DNA of 64,000 nucleotides from JANPIX01 sp031425195 (GTDB taxonomy: Bacteria > Pseudomonadota > Alphaproteobacteria > Rhodobacterales > Rhodobacteraceae), in contig JANPIX010000008.1 of the NCBI GenBank assembly GCA_031425195.1, forward strand, positions 62,001-126,000. The letters run 5' to 3'. This document shows positions 1 to 8,597 of this stretch, in pieces. The notes under the pieces were generated by a model. The model saw only the letters and a list, made by a program, of their open reading frames with translations. It was not told the origin of the DNA and ran no database searches. Positions within the stretch are counted from its first letter, which is position 1. Every line of letters starts with the position of its first letter. The translations under genes were made by a program, and so were the position numbers.

Positions 1-4
1 GGTG

Positions 5-1912
5 TCATGGCTGCATTCCTTTTTCGGCGCGCGCACCATCCCAGACGGTGCAAAGGTTCTGATACCGGCTGGCCATGTCGGCCACCGCTTGGTCATCGGT
101 GATCTGCCCGGCCATCCAGGCCCGCGCCGCATCGCCAAAGATGGTGCGTCCGACGGCAAAACCCTTGACCAGATCATGCCGTGCCGCAAGGCCCAGACTG
201 GCAGCAAGACCGGGCAGCGGCGCATCAAGCCCGAGAACAAGGATGCCACGCGTGTGCGGATCATTACGCAGGATTGTCGCGGTGACGGTATCCCACTCTG
301 CATTGGACCCAAAGGGTTCAAGTTTCCACCAATCGGGACAGATGCCGATGTCGTAGAACCGCTGGATCAGCTGCGCCGTCGTCTGCTGATCGACGCTTCT
401 TACTTTGGACGGGATCAGTTCCAGCAGAAATTCCAGCCTGTTCCGTCTGGCGGCATGAAACAGGCGGGTGATCGTCGCCTCTTGTTCCGCCTGCATGTCG
501 GGCGCGTCGTCCGGGTGGCAAAAGCACAAGACCTTGACCACATGCTCCAACGGCCATTCCGACAGACCGCCGAGATCCGGCCCAAGTTCCGGCTCGAGCG
601 TCAAGGGCCGCGATCCCGGCCATTCCACCGGATGCCCGATCCACAGACCCTGCCCCGCCGCGCGGTGCAGCGCATCCCGGCCGTGGCGGCTGTCACACAG
701 CAACCCGTACCCCGCGCGGCCCCCCGCCACCCGCTCCACCGCCGTCAGGCACAGCGATTTGAAGACGCCGATGCGGTCACGCGGCGTGCCCGCAGTATCG
801 GCGAAATCCTCAAGCTGACTGCGATGGTCAAAGGCAAAGATGCGCAGTTCGGGCCAATCGCGGTTGCGGTTGGTCGACCAGTGAATCTGTTCCAGTTCGG
901 TATCGTGGCGCAGTGCCGGGGTGACCACACCGCGACGCAGGAAATATGTCAGTTCCTCCCAACTGGGATAGGCCGGGGTGCAGCCATGCCGCGATACGGC
1001 AAAGGCACCGCAGGCATTGGCGTATTTCAGGCTGGTGGCCCAATCCTGATCGGTCAACCAGCCCTTGAGCAAGCCCGACATGAAACCGTCGCCTGCGCCC
1101 AGGACGTTGAACACCTCGATGGGAAACCCCTGCCCGCTGATGCCGGCATCCCAACTTTCCACCGGGCCAACAAAGGCCACGGCCCCCGCAGCACCCCGCT
1201 TGCAGACAAGCGTGGCACCAGACACCGCCCGCACCGCCCGCAAGGCGGCCAGCGTGTCGGTCGTGCCGCCCGCGATATGAAACTCTTCTTCCGTGCCGAC
1301 GATCAGGTCGAACAGATGCAGCGTTTCCTGAAGTTTGCGGGTGACTGCGGCGCTTTCAATGAAACGGCTTTCACCGTCGCCATGCCCGGCAAGCCCCCAA
1401 AGATTGGGCCGGTAATCAATGTCGAGTGCGGTTCGCTTTCCGCTCTGCCTTGCCAGACGGAGCGCCTTCATCACCGCCGCTTCGGTGCGCGGATGGGAAA
1501 GATGCGTGCCCGTCGCGACGACCGAGCGTGTCTCGGCGATCAGGGCCGGGTCAATGTCATCTTCACACAGCGCCATGTCGGCACAGTTTTCGCGGTAGAA
1601 GATCAGGGGAAACTGTTCGCTGTCGCGGATGCCCAGTATGACCAGGGCCGTCAGACGATCCGGATCGGTTACCACGCCCCGGACATCGACACCTTCCCGC
1701 ATCAGTTCTTCGCGCAGGAAACGACCCATGTGTTCGTTGCCAACCCGCGTGATCAGCCCCGATTTCAAACCCAGCCGTGCGGTGCCGGTGGCCATGTTGG
1801 TCGGGCTTCCGCCGACGTATTTCCGGAACGACCCCATATCTTCAAGACGGCCGCCAATCTGCTGGCCATACAGATCGACGGACGAACGACCAATGGTGAT
1901 GACGTCAAGCAC
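5..1912 (-). CDS. iolC: 5-dehydro-2-deoxygluconokinase fused to a DUF2090 (IolJ-like) domain
   Basis: This 635-residue protein has two parts. Residues 1 to about 320 are a PfkB/ribokinase-type sugar kinase, with the GGSPTNMA substrate motif near residue 34 and the GAGDGF anion-hole/catalytic motif at 272-277 (Asp275 is the expected base). Residues from about 330 to the end match the DUF2090 domain, which resembles the IolJ/LacD aldolases. In the inositol pathway IolC phosphorylates 5-dehydro-2-deoxy-D-gluconate and IolJ cleaves the product, so the fusion may join consecutive steps (inference). Such fusions are common in proteobacteria, whereas Bacillus has separate proteins. The gene ends at base 5, so any further iol genes on this strand lie outside the window. 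An RpiR regulator lies 75 bp upstream and iolG beyond it, which supports the assignment. The cytoplasmic location is inferred from the absence of a signal peptide. Confidence 0.93.
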   Translation of the reverse strand: MLDVITIGRSSVDLYGQQIGGRLEDMGSFRKYVGGSPTNMATGTARLGLKSGLITRVGNEHMGRFLREELMREGVDVRGVVTDPDRLTALVILGIRDSEQFPLIFYRENCADMALCEDDIDPALIAETRSVVATGTHLSHPRTEAAVMKALRLARQSGKRTALDIDYRPNLWGLAGHGDGESRFIESAAVTRKLQETLHLFDLIVGTEEEFHIAGGTTDTLAALRAVRAVSGATLVCKRGAAGAVAFVGPVESWDAGISGQGFPIEVFNVLGAGDGFMSGLLKGWLTDQDWATSLKYANACGAFAVSRHGCTPAYPSWEELTYFLRRGVVTPALRHDTELEQIHWSTNRNRDWPELRIFAFDHRSQLEDFADTAGTPRDRIGVFKSLCLTAVERVAGGRAGYGLLCDSRHGRDALHRAAGQGLWIGHPVEWPGSRPLTLEPELGPDLGGLSEWPLEHVVKVLCFCHPDDAPDMQAEQEATITRLFHAARRNRLEFLLELIPSKVRSVDQQTTAQLIQRFYDIGICPDWWKLEPFGSNAEWDTVTATILRNDPHTRGILVLGLDAPLPGLAASLGLAARHDLVKGFAVGRTIFGDAARAWMAGQITDDQAVADMASRYQNLCTVWDGARAEKGMQP

Positions 1913-1946
1913 GGAATTTCCTTCGCTGCAGCCGGTCGCAGAATTT

Positions 1947-1960
1947 GGAATTTATATTCC
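1947..1960. promoter_or_regulatory. Candidate IolR/RpiR operator, GGAA-N6-TTCC
   Basis: The bases GGAATTTATATTCC lie 34 bp upstream of the iolC start in an AT-rich stretch. A GGAA-N6-TTCC palindrome is the motif reported for the RpiR-type inositol repressor IolR of Sinorhizobium meliloti. The exact match beside iolC and an rpiR gene makes this a strong operator candidate, but binding is inferred. Confidence 0.6.
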
Positions 1961-1981
1961 ATTATCATAAAAATCAACATC

Positions 1982-1995
1982 GAAATTCTATTTCC
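1982..1995. promoter_or_regulatory. Second candidate RpiR operator, GAAA-N6-TTCC
   Basis: A one-mismatch copy of the GGAA-N6-TTCC motif (GAAATTCTATTTCC) lies 35 bp from the exact copy, centre to centre. It overlaps the stop codon of the rpiR gene. Two sites roughly 3.3 helical turns apart would suit a regulator that binds cooperatively upstream of iolC. Confidence 0.4.
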
Positions 1996-2806
1996 GATTC
2001 CGGCGGGCACCCACCGCCACGGACAGGGCCTGCGCCAGCGCGAGCGACGCCGAAAGGGTTCGAAAATCTCCGACGTCGCGTTCACTTACAATCAGGGGGA
2101 TTGCCCCCATGCGGTGCAGCGGACTGTTGACGGCGTCGGTGATGGCGATGACGGGGCGGCCATTTTGCGCGGCCGCGGACGCGAGATCAATCGTGTCTTG
2201 CGTATAAGGCGCAAAGGTAACAGCGATCAGCGCATCACCGGTGCGCAAGGCGCTGGCATGGTTGAAATGGCCAACGCCATCGTGCAGCATTGCCGCAATG
2301 TTCATCTTTTCAAACGCATAGATCAGGTGGCTTGCCACCGGAAAGGCGCGACGCAAGCCCACGACGTGGATCATCGCGGCATTGGCCAGCACCTCGACCG
2401 CCTGATCCAGCGCCGCCGTTTCGAGCGTTGCGGCAAGACTGCCAAGTGACGCCCGCCCGGCATCGACGAATTCCGCGAGCAGCGCAGACGGGCTTTCCGT
2501 GCCCCCGGCCCGCAGATTTTCCAGCCGCGTCGTATAGTCGGGATATCGATGCCCCGCGCTTTCTCGGAACAGGCGCTGCATTTCGGAAAATCCCGTAAAG
2601 CCCAGCAATTGACAGAACCGCATGAAGGCAGACGCCGGAACACCGGCAGAGGCCGACAAGTCTGCCACCGTCGAAAACGCGATCCGGTCTGTGTTGCGTG
2701 CCACGAAATCGGCGGTCTGGGCCATACGTTTGGGAAGGCTGTCCGCCAAGGCAACCAAACGCGCCTGAAACTCGGCAACCGTGGCGGGGGCGCTTGTGTA
2801 TCGCAT
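1988..2806 (-). CDS. RpiR/MurR-family transcriptional regulator of inositol catabolism (IolR-like)
   Basis: The 272-residue protein has the RpiR layout. An N-terminal helix-turn-helix domain (about residues 1-80, including a VADLSASAGVPASAFMRFCQ-type recognition region) is followed by a SIS sugar-phosphate-binding domain (about 110-250). In alphaproteobacteria such proteins repress the iol genes and are released by a phosphorylated inositol intermediate. The gene lies between iolC on the same strand and the divergent iolG, and GGAA-N6-TTCC-like palindromes occur on both sides, so it probably controls both directions and itself. Which ligand it senses cannot be read from the sequence. Confidence 0.85.
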   Translation of the reverse strand: MRYTSAPATVAEFQARLVALADSLPKRMAQTADFVARNTDRIAFSTVADLSASAGVPASAFMRFCQLLGFTGFSEMQRLFRESAGHRYPDYTTRLENLRAGGTESPSALLAEFVDAGRASLGSLAATLETAALDQAVEVLANAAMIHVVGLRRAFPVASHLIYAFEKMNIAAMLHDGVGHFNHASALRTGDALIAVTFAPYTQDTIDLASAAAQNGRPVIAITDAVNSPLHRMGAIPLIVSERDVGDFRTLSASLALAQALSVAVGARRNRK

Positions 2807-2851
2807 GTGGTCCTTGGGGGTTGCCAGACGCTCTGGACAGGCGCGCGATTT

Positions 2852-2865
2852 AGAATAAAAGTTCT
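2852..2865. promoter_or_regulatory. Candidate RpiR operator in the rpiR-iolG intergenic region
   Basis: AGAATAAAAGTTCT is a symmetric AGAA-N6-TTCT variant of the sites upstream of iolC. It lies in the 122-bp gap between the divergent rpiR and iolG genes. It has the same spacing and AT-rich core but one changed base in each half, so it is a weaker candidate. Confidence 0.4.
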
Positions 2866-2928
2866 ATTTCAGGATTTGTTGGAAAGTCCACGGAAAACGA
2901 CGCGCAAGGCGCGAATCAGGGGTAGAAG

Positions 2929-3930
2929 ATGGCCGTCACTTTTGGACTTTTGGGCGCGGGACGCATCGGCAAGGTGCATGCCAAGGCGATCACAGGCGAT
3001 CCTGCCGCACGGCTTGTGGCGGTTGCAGACGCGATGCCGGCTGCGGCGCAGGCGATTGCCGATCAATACGGCTGCGCCGTCGGCAGCATCGACAGCATTC
3101 TGGCCGATATGACCATTGATGCCGTGGTCATCTGCACCCCGACGACGACCCACGCCGATCTGATCGAACGCTTTGCCCGGGCTGGCAAGGCGATCTTCTG
3201 TGAAAAACCCATCGATCTGTCCTTGTCACGCGTGCGCGATTGTCTTGCCGTCGTGGAGCAGACCAAGGCCAAGCTGATGGTCGGCTTCAACCGCCGTTTC
3301 GATCCGCATTTCCGCGCGGTTCGCGCCGCCATCGATGCGGGCCGCATCGGCACAGTGGAGATGGTGACGATCACGTCGCGCGATCCGGGTGCACCGCCGC
3401 CGTCCTACATCACGCAGTCGGGGGGCATGTTCCGCGACATGACGATCCATGATTTCGACATGGCGCGCTATCTTTTGGGCGAAGACATCGACAGCGTGAT
3501 GGCGACGGCCTCGGTCCTGATTGATCCGGAGATTGGCAAACTTGGCGATTTCGACAGCGCCAGCCTGATCTTGCGCACGGCAACGGGCAAGCAATGCATC
3601 ATTTCCAACTCGCGCCGTGCCACCTATGGCTATGACCAGCGGATCGAGGTGCATGGCTCGCTTGGGTCGGTTAGCGCCGAAAATCAGCGCCCGGTCAGCA
3701 TCGAGATCGCCAATGCCGATGGCTATACCCGCCCGCCGCTGCATGATTTCTTCATGACGCGGTACATCGACGCCTATGCCGCGGAAATCGCGGCATTCAT
3801 TCAGGTGGTGACTGCCGGAGCGTTGCCAAAGCCGGATGGTCATGACGGAATGGTGGCCCTCGCGATGGCCGATGCCGCCCTGAAATCCATTGCCGAAGGG
3901 CGCGCTGTCAAGATGTCCGAGGTGATCTGA
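2929..3930 (+). CDS. iolG: Inositol 2-dehydrogenase
   Basis: The 333-residue protein belongs to the Gfo/Idh/MocA oxidoreductases. The N-terminal Rossmann motif GLLGAGRIGKVHA (residues 6-18) binds NAD. The family's catalytic EKP motif is at residues 92-94, and the C-terminal alpha/beta domain carries a DMTIHDFDMARYL-type substrate motif. It should oxidise myo-inositol to scyllo-inosose, the first step of the pathway whose kinase (IolC) is encoded divergently. Length and N-terminus match known IolG proteins, and a GGGG-type ribosome site precedes the ATG. Related Gfo/Idh enzymes act on other sugars, but the iol context favours inositol. Confidence 0.9.
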   Translation: MAVTFGLLGAGRIGKVHAKAITGDPAARLVAVADAMPAAAQAIADQYGCAVGSIDSILADMTIDAVVICTPTTTHADLIERFARAGKAIFCEKPIDLSLSRVRDCLAVVEQTKAKLMVGFNRRFDPHFRAVRAAIDAGRIGTVEMVTITSRDPGAPPPSYITQSGGMFRDMTIHDFDMARYLLGEDIDSVMATASVLIDPEIGKLGDFDSASLILRTATGKQCIISNSRRATYGYDQRIEVHGSLGSVSAENQRPVSIEIANADGYTRPPLHDFFMTRYIDAYAAEIAAFIQVVTAGALPKPDGHDGMVALAMADAALKSIAEGRAVKMSEVI

Positions 3931-4016
3931 ACAGGGTGGTCTGACGCATCTGTGAACTGACAGACGGCGGGATTGCCTTACACTTCCGCCGGACACAGCC
4001 AGCACAGGAGAGACGG

Positions 4017-4904
4017 ATGACCCGCATGACCGCCAAGGATTTTTCGCCGGAACTGTTGGAGCTTTACGACTTTTACGCCCACGGCAAGATTACGAAACGC
4101 GAGTTTCTGGATCGCGCGGGCAAATATGCGGTGGGCGGTCTGACCGCCGTAGCCATTCTTGGCATGATGAGCCCGAATTACGCCCTGGCCGAACAGGTGA
4201 GTTTCAACGACCCCGATATCGTGGGCGAGTATGTGATGTATCCGTCGCCCGACGGCCACGGCGAGGTGCGCGCTTACCGCGTGCGCCCCGCGTCAGCGAC
4301 GGGCCCCCTGCCCGCCGTGGTCGTGGTGCACGAAAACCGGGGCCTGAACCCTTACATCGAAGACGTGACAAGGCGTTTGGCCAAGGCGGGATTTCTGGCC
4401 TTTGCACCTGATGGGCTGACGTCTGTCGGGGGTTATCCGGGCAACGATGAAAAAGGGCGCGAATTGCAGTCGACCGTCGATCCGACTCTGTTGATGAACG
4501 ACTTTTTCGCCGCTGTCGAACTTTTGCTGACGGACCCCGGATCCACCGGCAAAGTCGGGATCACTGGCTTCTGCTATGGCGGGGGTGTTGCCAATGCGGC
4601 GGCGGTCGCCTTTCCCGAACTCGCCGGGGCCGTGCCTTTCTATGGGCGGCAGCCTGACGCCGCCGATGTGCCCAAGATCAATGCGCCATTGCTTATTCAC
4701 TACGGTGAACTTGATACCCGCGTGAATGAGGGTTGGCCCGCGTTCGAGGCAGCGCTTCAGGCGGCGGGCAAAACCTATGAGGCCTATATTTACCCCGGTG
4801 CGAACCACGGGTTCCACAATGACAGCACCCCGCGTTATGACGAGGCGGCAGCCAATCTGGCGTGGGACCGCACGGTGGCGTTTTTCAAGGCCAATCTGGC
4901 CTAA
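4017..4904 (+). CDS. Dienelactone hydrolase family protein with an N-terminal export or anchor segment
   Basis: This 295-residue alpha/beta hydrolase shows the dienelactone hydrolase triad: Cys186 in GFCYGGG, Asp233 in GELDTRV and His264 in GANHGFHND. Residues 28-60 (KREFLDRAGKYAVGG followed by a hydrophobic run) resemble a degenerate twin-arginine signal with KR in place of RR, so the enzyme may be exported or membrane-held. Family members hydrolyse cyclic esters such as dienelactone, but many of this YghX-like branch have no known substrate. The gene ends three bases before the convergent stop of the next gene. No aromatic degradation genes are nearby, so a role in that pathway is not supported. 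Confidence 0.82.
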   Translation: MTRMTAKDFSPELLELYDFYAHGKITKREFLDRAGKYAVGGLTAVAILGMMSPNYALAEQVSFNDPDIVGEYVMYPSPDGHGEVRAYRVRPASATGPLPAVVVVHENRGLNPYIEDVTRRLAKAGFLAFAPDGLTSVGGYPGNDEKGRELQSTVDPTLLMNDFFAAVELLLTDPGSTGKVGITGFCYGGGVANAAAVAFPELAGAVPFYGRQPDAADVPKINAPLLIHYGELDTRVNEGWPAFEAALQAAGKTYEAYIYPGANHGFHNDSTPRYDEAAANLAWDRTVAFFKANLA

Positions 4905-4907
4905 GGG

Positions 4908-5282
4908 TCAATCGCTGATCGTAGGCGTAGACCAGCACAATTCCGAGGCGAAACCGGCGCTGAGCGAGGCGTCGGTTTCGTTCAGGATCACCAACCCGGT
5001 CTTGCTTGCTGAACCGTCGCCCGTCAGGGCGAACAGGATGGGCTGGCCCGAGGCGCGCGGCGGTTCGGACACCCGCCACAACGGCGTCGTCGGCGGCAGA
5101 TCAAGAATACGCAACGCATAATCGCCCATGGCGCACCACGCTGCAGAAGCCGACAGGCCACCCCGGGGCCGCACCTCGAACTGCCCGTTTCCCAGATCGG
5201 TAACGGTCAAATCGTTCTTTGCCTGATAGGCATGGGCCGGGGCTGCGGCAAGCAGACCCCCTACAATGATTGCGCGCAGCAT
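4908..5282 (-). CDS. Small secreted hypothetical protein
   Basis: The preferred start is the ATG at 5282, which has GGGAG six bases upstream. Two earlier in-frame ATGs lack usable spacing. The 124-residue product begins MLRAIIVGGLLAAAPAHAYQ, a classic signal peptide with an AHA cleavage site, so it is probably periplasmic. The mature part has two cysteines (in AWCAMGD and ELCWSTP) that could form a disulfide. I do not recognise a family. It is convergent with the dienelactone hydrolase gene and shows no clear operon partner. Confidence 0.65.
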   Translation of the reverse strand: MLRAIIVGGLLAAAPAHAYQAKNDLTVTDLGNGQFEVRPRGGLSASAAWCAMGDYALRILDLPPTTPLWRVSEPPRASGQPILFALTGDGSASKTGLVILNETDASLSAGFASELCWSTPTISD

Positions 5283-5358
5283 CGACATCTCCCGAAATCT
5301 TTGGCCGAACATACTGCGATGGCCCTGACAAGGCCAGCACGTGACGGGCTTTGGTCTG

Positions 5359-5973
5359 TCACGTCCGCGTGGCGGGGGCCGACTTTGGCGTGATCGTCAC
5401 ACCTGACAGCATCGCAGACCACGCTGCATCGTCCCCTGTCCAGACCCCGGGTGTAAGCGGCATGGGCCAAAAGCTGATCCCCCGTTCGTCAGGGCAGTCT
5501 GTCCCGGGGGTCACGATGCTCAGCAGATGTTGGTGGAGCCGGGGCGCCCTTGTCTCCAGACAGTCACGCAAGCGACGTGCCTGCGTTACCGGTCTCTTTG
5601 ACCGCCGATTGTCGTGCACGAACAAAACCCGCGACCCTGACCCCATCAAACGGCGCCAGCGCAATGCACGGCGGGCGTAGCGGGGCGCATGAATCGCGTG
5701 TTGCTCCAGATAATCAAGGCCAGCAGGGAATTCATGGATGAACTGCGTCCTCGACTGTTGGTTGATGACCAGACCTGCATCATTCCGCTCCAGATTCGGC
5801 AGCGAGAAAAACTCGGAAAGATTGCTGTTGATTTCATGGATCAGCCCATCCGTCGACGTCACGACCCAGTCAAATGGATAGGTTTTCTGGATGCCCCCAA
5901 ATATCCGTCGAATCTGAAAGGCGGGCTGGCAGGCCAATCCCAGACTGATGACTTTATGATAGTTGCCGTTCAT
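5359..5973 (-). CDS. DUF1796 family putative papain-like cysteine peptidase
   Basis: With the ATG at 5973 the product is 204 residues. The N-terminal pattern SLGLACQPAFQIRR followed by PFDWVV matches DUF1796, a family annotated as putative papain-like cysteine peptidases (SLGxxC...Q-R...PFDW). Cys15 would be the nucleophile. The start overlaps the stop of the FAD oxidoreductase gene in an ATGA arrangement, so the two are probably translationally coupled. Biochemical function is unknown; in other genomes such genes often lie near glycosyltransferases, which are not seen here. A seven-base inverted repeat (ACGTGAC/GTCACGT, 5339-5364) overlaps the stop codon and lacks a T-tract. Confidence 0.7.
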   Translation of the reverse strand: MNGNYHKVISLGLACQPAFQIRRIFGGIQKTYPFDWVVTSTDGLIHEINSNLSEFFSLPNLERNDAGLVINQQSRTQFIHEFPAGLDYLEQHAIHAPRYARRALRWRRLMGSGSRVLFVHDNRRSKRPVTQARRLRDCLETRAPRLHQHLLSIVTPGTDCPDERGISFWPMPLTPGVWTGDDAAWSAMLSGVTITPKSAPATRT

Positions 5974-7385
5974 CCCGACCTCCCCGTCAGCCTGTTGCCC
6001 AATCGGGCAAGCCACGATACGCCCGCGCCTTCCCTGCTTTCGGCGCGGTCAGCGGCGCGCAGCAACGCATACATGCCCGTCACCCCAAGCCAGCGCAACG
6101 GCTCGCGCTCCCACGGGCGGACGCGCCGGTTGACCCATGGCAGGGCTGTCAGCGCGGTGTCATGGCCCAGCGCCAGATCGGCAAGCGTGCGGCCCGCCAG
6201 ATTGGATGTGCTGACCCCTACCCCGACATAGCCGCCCGCCCAGCCGATCCCGGTTTGCGGATCAAGCCCGACAGTCGCGCACCAGTCGCGCGGCACACCC
6301 AGAACGCCACACCACGCATGGTCGATGCCAAAGGGCAGGGCGGCGGGAAAATGGCTTGCGAGGATCCGGCGCAACATTTCCACAGTCGCAGTATCGGGCA
6401 TGCCGGCAGAATCAATGGCCGACCCGAACTTGTAGGCCGTGCCGCGCCCACCCACTGTGATCCGCCCGTCGCGGGTGCGTTGGCAGTAACAATAGGCATT
6501 GGCGAAATCGCCCAGAATCTCGTGCCCGTTCCAACCGATCTCGTCCCAAACTTCTGCAGGCAGTACCGGCGTCACGATCTGCGCGGAATTGAGCGGCAGC
6601 CATTCGCGGTCTGCACCGGGCAGTGTGGCGGTGAACCCTTCGGTGCAGCGCAGGATGATGGGTGCGGTGACCACGCCCCTGTCGGTCACGACACGACGTG
6701 GCGCAATTTCGGTGACTGTCGTGCCCTCGGCAATGCGCACGCCCAGCGCTGTGACCGTGCGGGCCAACCCCTGTACCAGTTTGGCCGGTTGAACCCGCGC
6801 CACGCCTTTGACCAGCATCGCGCCGCGCAGACCGGGCCGATGCAACCGCTGTCCCGCCTCTGCTGCGGTCAAGGCGACGACGCGGTCTTCCTCGCCCCAC
6901 GCCCGCCGGTGCGCCACTTCGGCCAGCATGCGGGTTTCCTGCGCGGCATTCACCGCGATCATCAACTCGTCCGTTCGCAGAATATCGGCGTCGATCCCTT
7001 CGGCAGTTGCCACGCGGATCACCTCGTCCACTGTGCCGCCCATCGCCGCGACCATCGCCCTGACGGCTGCGGGTGACGATGTGGCGGCATAGCGTTCGTG
7101 GTTCCAGGCAAAGCCACCGGTCAGCCAGCCGCCGTTCCGCCCAGACGCGCCAAACCCGGCAAATTCGCGCTCCACGATCAGAATGTTCAGGTCGGGCTTT
7201 GCCTTTTTCAGGTAATAGGCCGTCCAAAGCCCTGAATAGCCTGCGCCAATGATGCAGATATCAACCTTCGCATCGCCCTCCAGCGGCGGACGCCGTTCGG
7301 GCAACCCACCGATATCGGCATACCAAAACGACACTTCGCCCATGACGGGCGGCTTACGCGGCGGTGCGGCGGTTGCATCTGGCAT
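5970..7385 (-). CDS. FAD-dependent oxidoreductase (DAO superfamily, glutamylputrescine-oxidase-like)
   Basis: The 471-residue protein (start at 7385, with GGAC upstream; an in-frame start at 7439 is possible) carries the FAD-binding motif VDICIIGAGYSGLWTAYYL near its N-terminus. The FGASGRNGGWLTGG segment that follows is typical of the PuuB/OrdL group of amine oxidases in the DAO superfamily. A GIGWAGGYVGVGVSTSNLAG segment near the C-terminus closes the FAD site. Likely substrates are amines or N-methylated amino acids, but none can be named. The coupled DUF1796 gene downstream is an unusual partner. The upstream gene, ychF, is 84 bp away and probably transcribed separately. Confidence 0.82.
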   Translation of the reverse strand: MPDATAAPPRKPPVMGEVSFWYADIGGLPERRPPLEGDAKVDICIIGAGYSGLWTAYYLKKAKPDLNILIVEREFAGFGASGRNGGWLTGGFAWNHERYAATSSPAAVRAMVAAMGGTVDEVIRVATAEGIDADILRTDELMIAVNAAQETRMLAEVAHRRAWGEEDRVVALTAAEAGQRLHRPGLRGAMLVKGVARVQPAKLVQGLARTVTALGVRIAEGTTVTEIAPRRVVTDRGVVTAPIILRCTEGFTATLPGADREWLPLNSAQIVTPVLPAEVWDEIGWNGHEILGDFANAYCYCQRTRDGRITVGGRGTAYKFGSAIDSAGMPDTATVEMLRRILASHFPAALPFGIDHAWCGVLGVPRDWCATVGLDPQTGIGWAGGYVGVGVSTSNLAGRTLADLALGHDTALTALPWVNRRVRPWEREPLRWLGVTGMYALLRAADRAESREGAGVSWLARLGNRLTGRSG

Positions 7386-7469
7386 CTGGGGTCCATGGCG
7401 GCGATGGGCCAACCTTGAACGGAACCCGCCAAAGTTCAAGCGTCTTGCTGACGGCTTGGGTCGCGGGCA

Positions 7470-8567
7470 TCAGCCGCTGAACAGGAAGTGCAGGACATCG
7501 CCGTCCTTGACCTCATAGGTCTTGCCTTCAACACGGAACTTGCCCGCCTCTTTCGCGCCAGCCTCGCCGTTGCCTGCGATGTAGTCATCATAGGCAATCG
7601 TTTCCGATCGGATAAAGCCTTTTTCGAAATCGCCGTGGATCACGCCTGCCGCCTGCGGTGCCAGCGTGCCCGCGGGGATCGTCCACGCCCGGGCTTCCTT
7701 TGGGCCGACTGTGAAATAGGTCTGCAGCCCCAACAGCGAATAACCTGCCTTGATCAATCGGTCCAACCCCGCCTCGTGCAGGCCCATCTCTTCCAGAAAC
7801 ATGGCGGCCTCATCAGCAGCAAGCTGGCTGATCTCTTCCTCGATCCGGGCGGAAATCACCACGGAAGCAGCCCCCTGCGCGCGGGCCATTTCGGCGACGC
7901 GGGCGGACTGGCTGTTGCCGCTGGCGGCACAGGCTTCTTCAACATTGCACACGAACAACACGGGTTTCGATGTCAAAAGCTGCAACAACCGCCACTGGCG
8001 CAGATCGTCTTCGGCCACCTTGACGGTTCGCGCGGGCCGACCGGCCTCGATTGCCACCTGTGCTGCCGCCAGCAGGCGATCCTGATCGGCGGCTTCCTTG
8101 TCGGCACCTTTCAACTTGCGTGCCAGATTGGCGCGGCGGCGTTCGATGCTGTCAAGATCGGCCAGCATCAGTTCCGTCTCGATGGTTTCGGCATCGGCCA
8201 CGGGGTCGATCCGGCCTTCAACATGGGTGATGTCGCCGTCTTCAAAACAGCGCAGCACATGCGCAATGGCATCGCATTCGCGGATGTTGGCTAGAAACTG
8301 GTTGCCCAGACCTTCACCCTTGGACGCGCCCCGCACCAACCCTGCGATGTCCACAAACGTCATGCGCGTGGGAATGATCTGCTTGCTGCCCGCAATCGCG
8401 GCCAGTTTGTCCAGTCGGGCGTCCGGCACCGCAACTTCGCCCACGTTCGGCTCGATCGTGCAAAACGGGAAATTCGCAGCCTGCGCCGCGGCGGTCCGGG
8501 TCAATGCATTGAACAGGGTCGATTTGCCCACGTTCGGCAAACCCACGATACCCATCTTGAAACCCAT
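7470..8567 (-). CDS. ychF: Redox-regulated ATPase / Obg-like GTPase YchF
   Basis: The 365-residue protein has the P-loop GLPNVGKSTLFNALT near its N-terminus, the FVDIAGLV switch motif, and a C-terminal TGS/OCT-type domain ending in YEVKDGDVLHFLFSG. YchF (OLA1) is a conserved ATP-hydrolysing member of the Obg family that associates with ribosomes and modulates stress responses. The second ATG (8567) is chosen because AAGGGG lies seven bases upstream of it, whereas it almost touches the first ATG at 8573. In many genomes ychF follows pth; here the two are about 9 kb apart. Confidence 0.96.
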   Translation of the reverse strand: MGFKMGIVGLPNVGKSTLFNALTRTAAAQAANFPFCTIEPNVGEVAVPDARLDKLAAIAGSKQIIPTRMTFVDIAGLVRGASKGEGLGNQFLANIRECDAIAHVLRCFEDGDITHVEGRIDPVADAETIETELMLADLDSIERRRANLARKLKGADKEAADQDRLLAAAQVAIEAGRPARTVKVAEDDLRQWRLLQLLTSKPVLFVCNVEEACAASGNSQSARVAEMARAQGAASVVISARIEEEISQLAADEAAMFLEEMGLHEAGLDRLIKAGYSLLGLQTYFTVGPKEARAWTIPAGTLAPQAAGVIHGDFEKGFIRSETIAYDDYIAGNGEAGAKEAGKFRVEGKTYEVKDGDVLHFLFSG

Positions 8568-8597
8568 CGACATTCCCCTTCGGCTGACCGCGCGCTT

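Noticed and set aside
2..2449. Long open frame on the plus strand opposite iolC and rpiR.
   Set aside because: It lies fully antisense to two recognised genes and its translation has no domain or signal; it follows from high GC content.
5339..5364. Inverted repeat ACGTGAC/GTCACGT near the DUF1796 stop.
   Set aside because: Loop is 12 bases, stem short, and there is no T-tract; insufficient for a terminator call.
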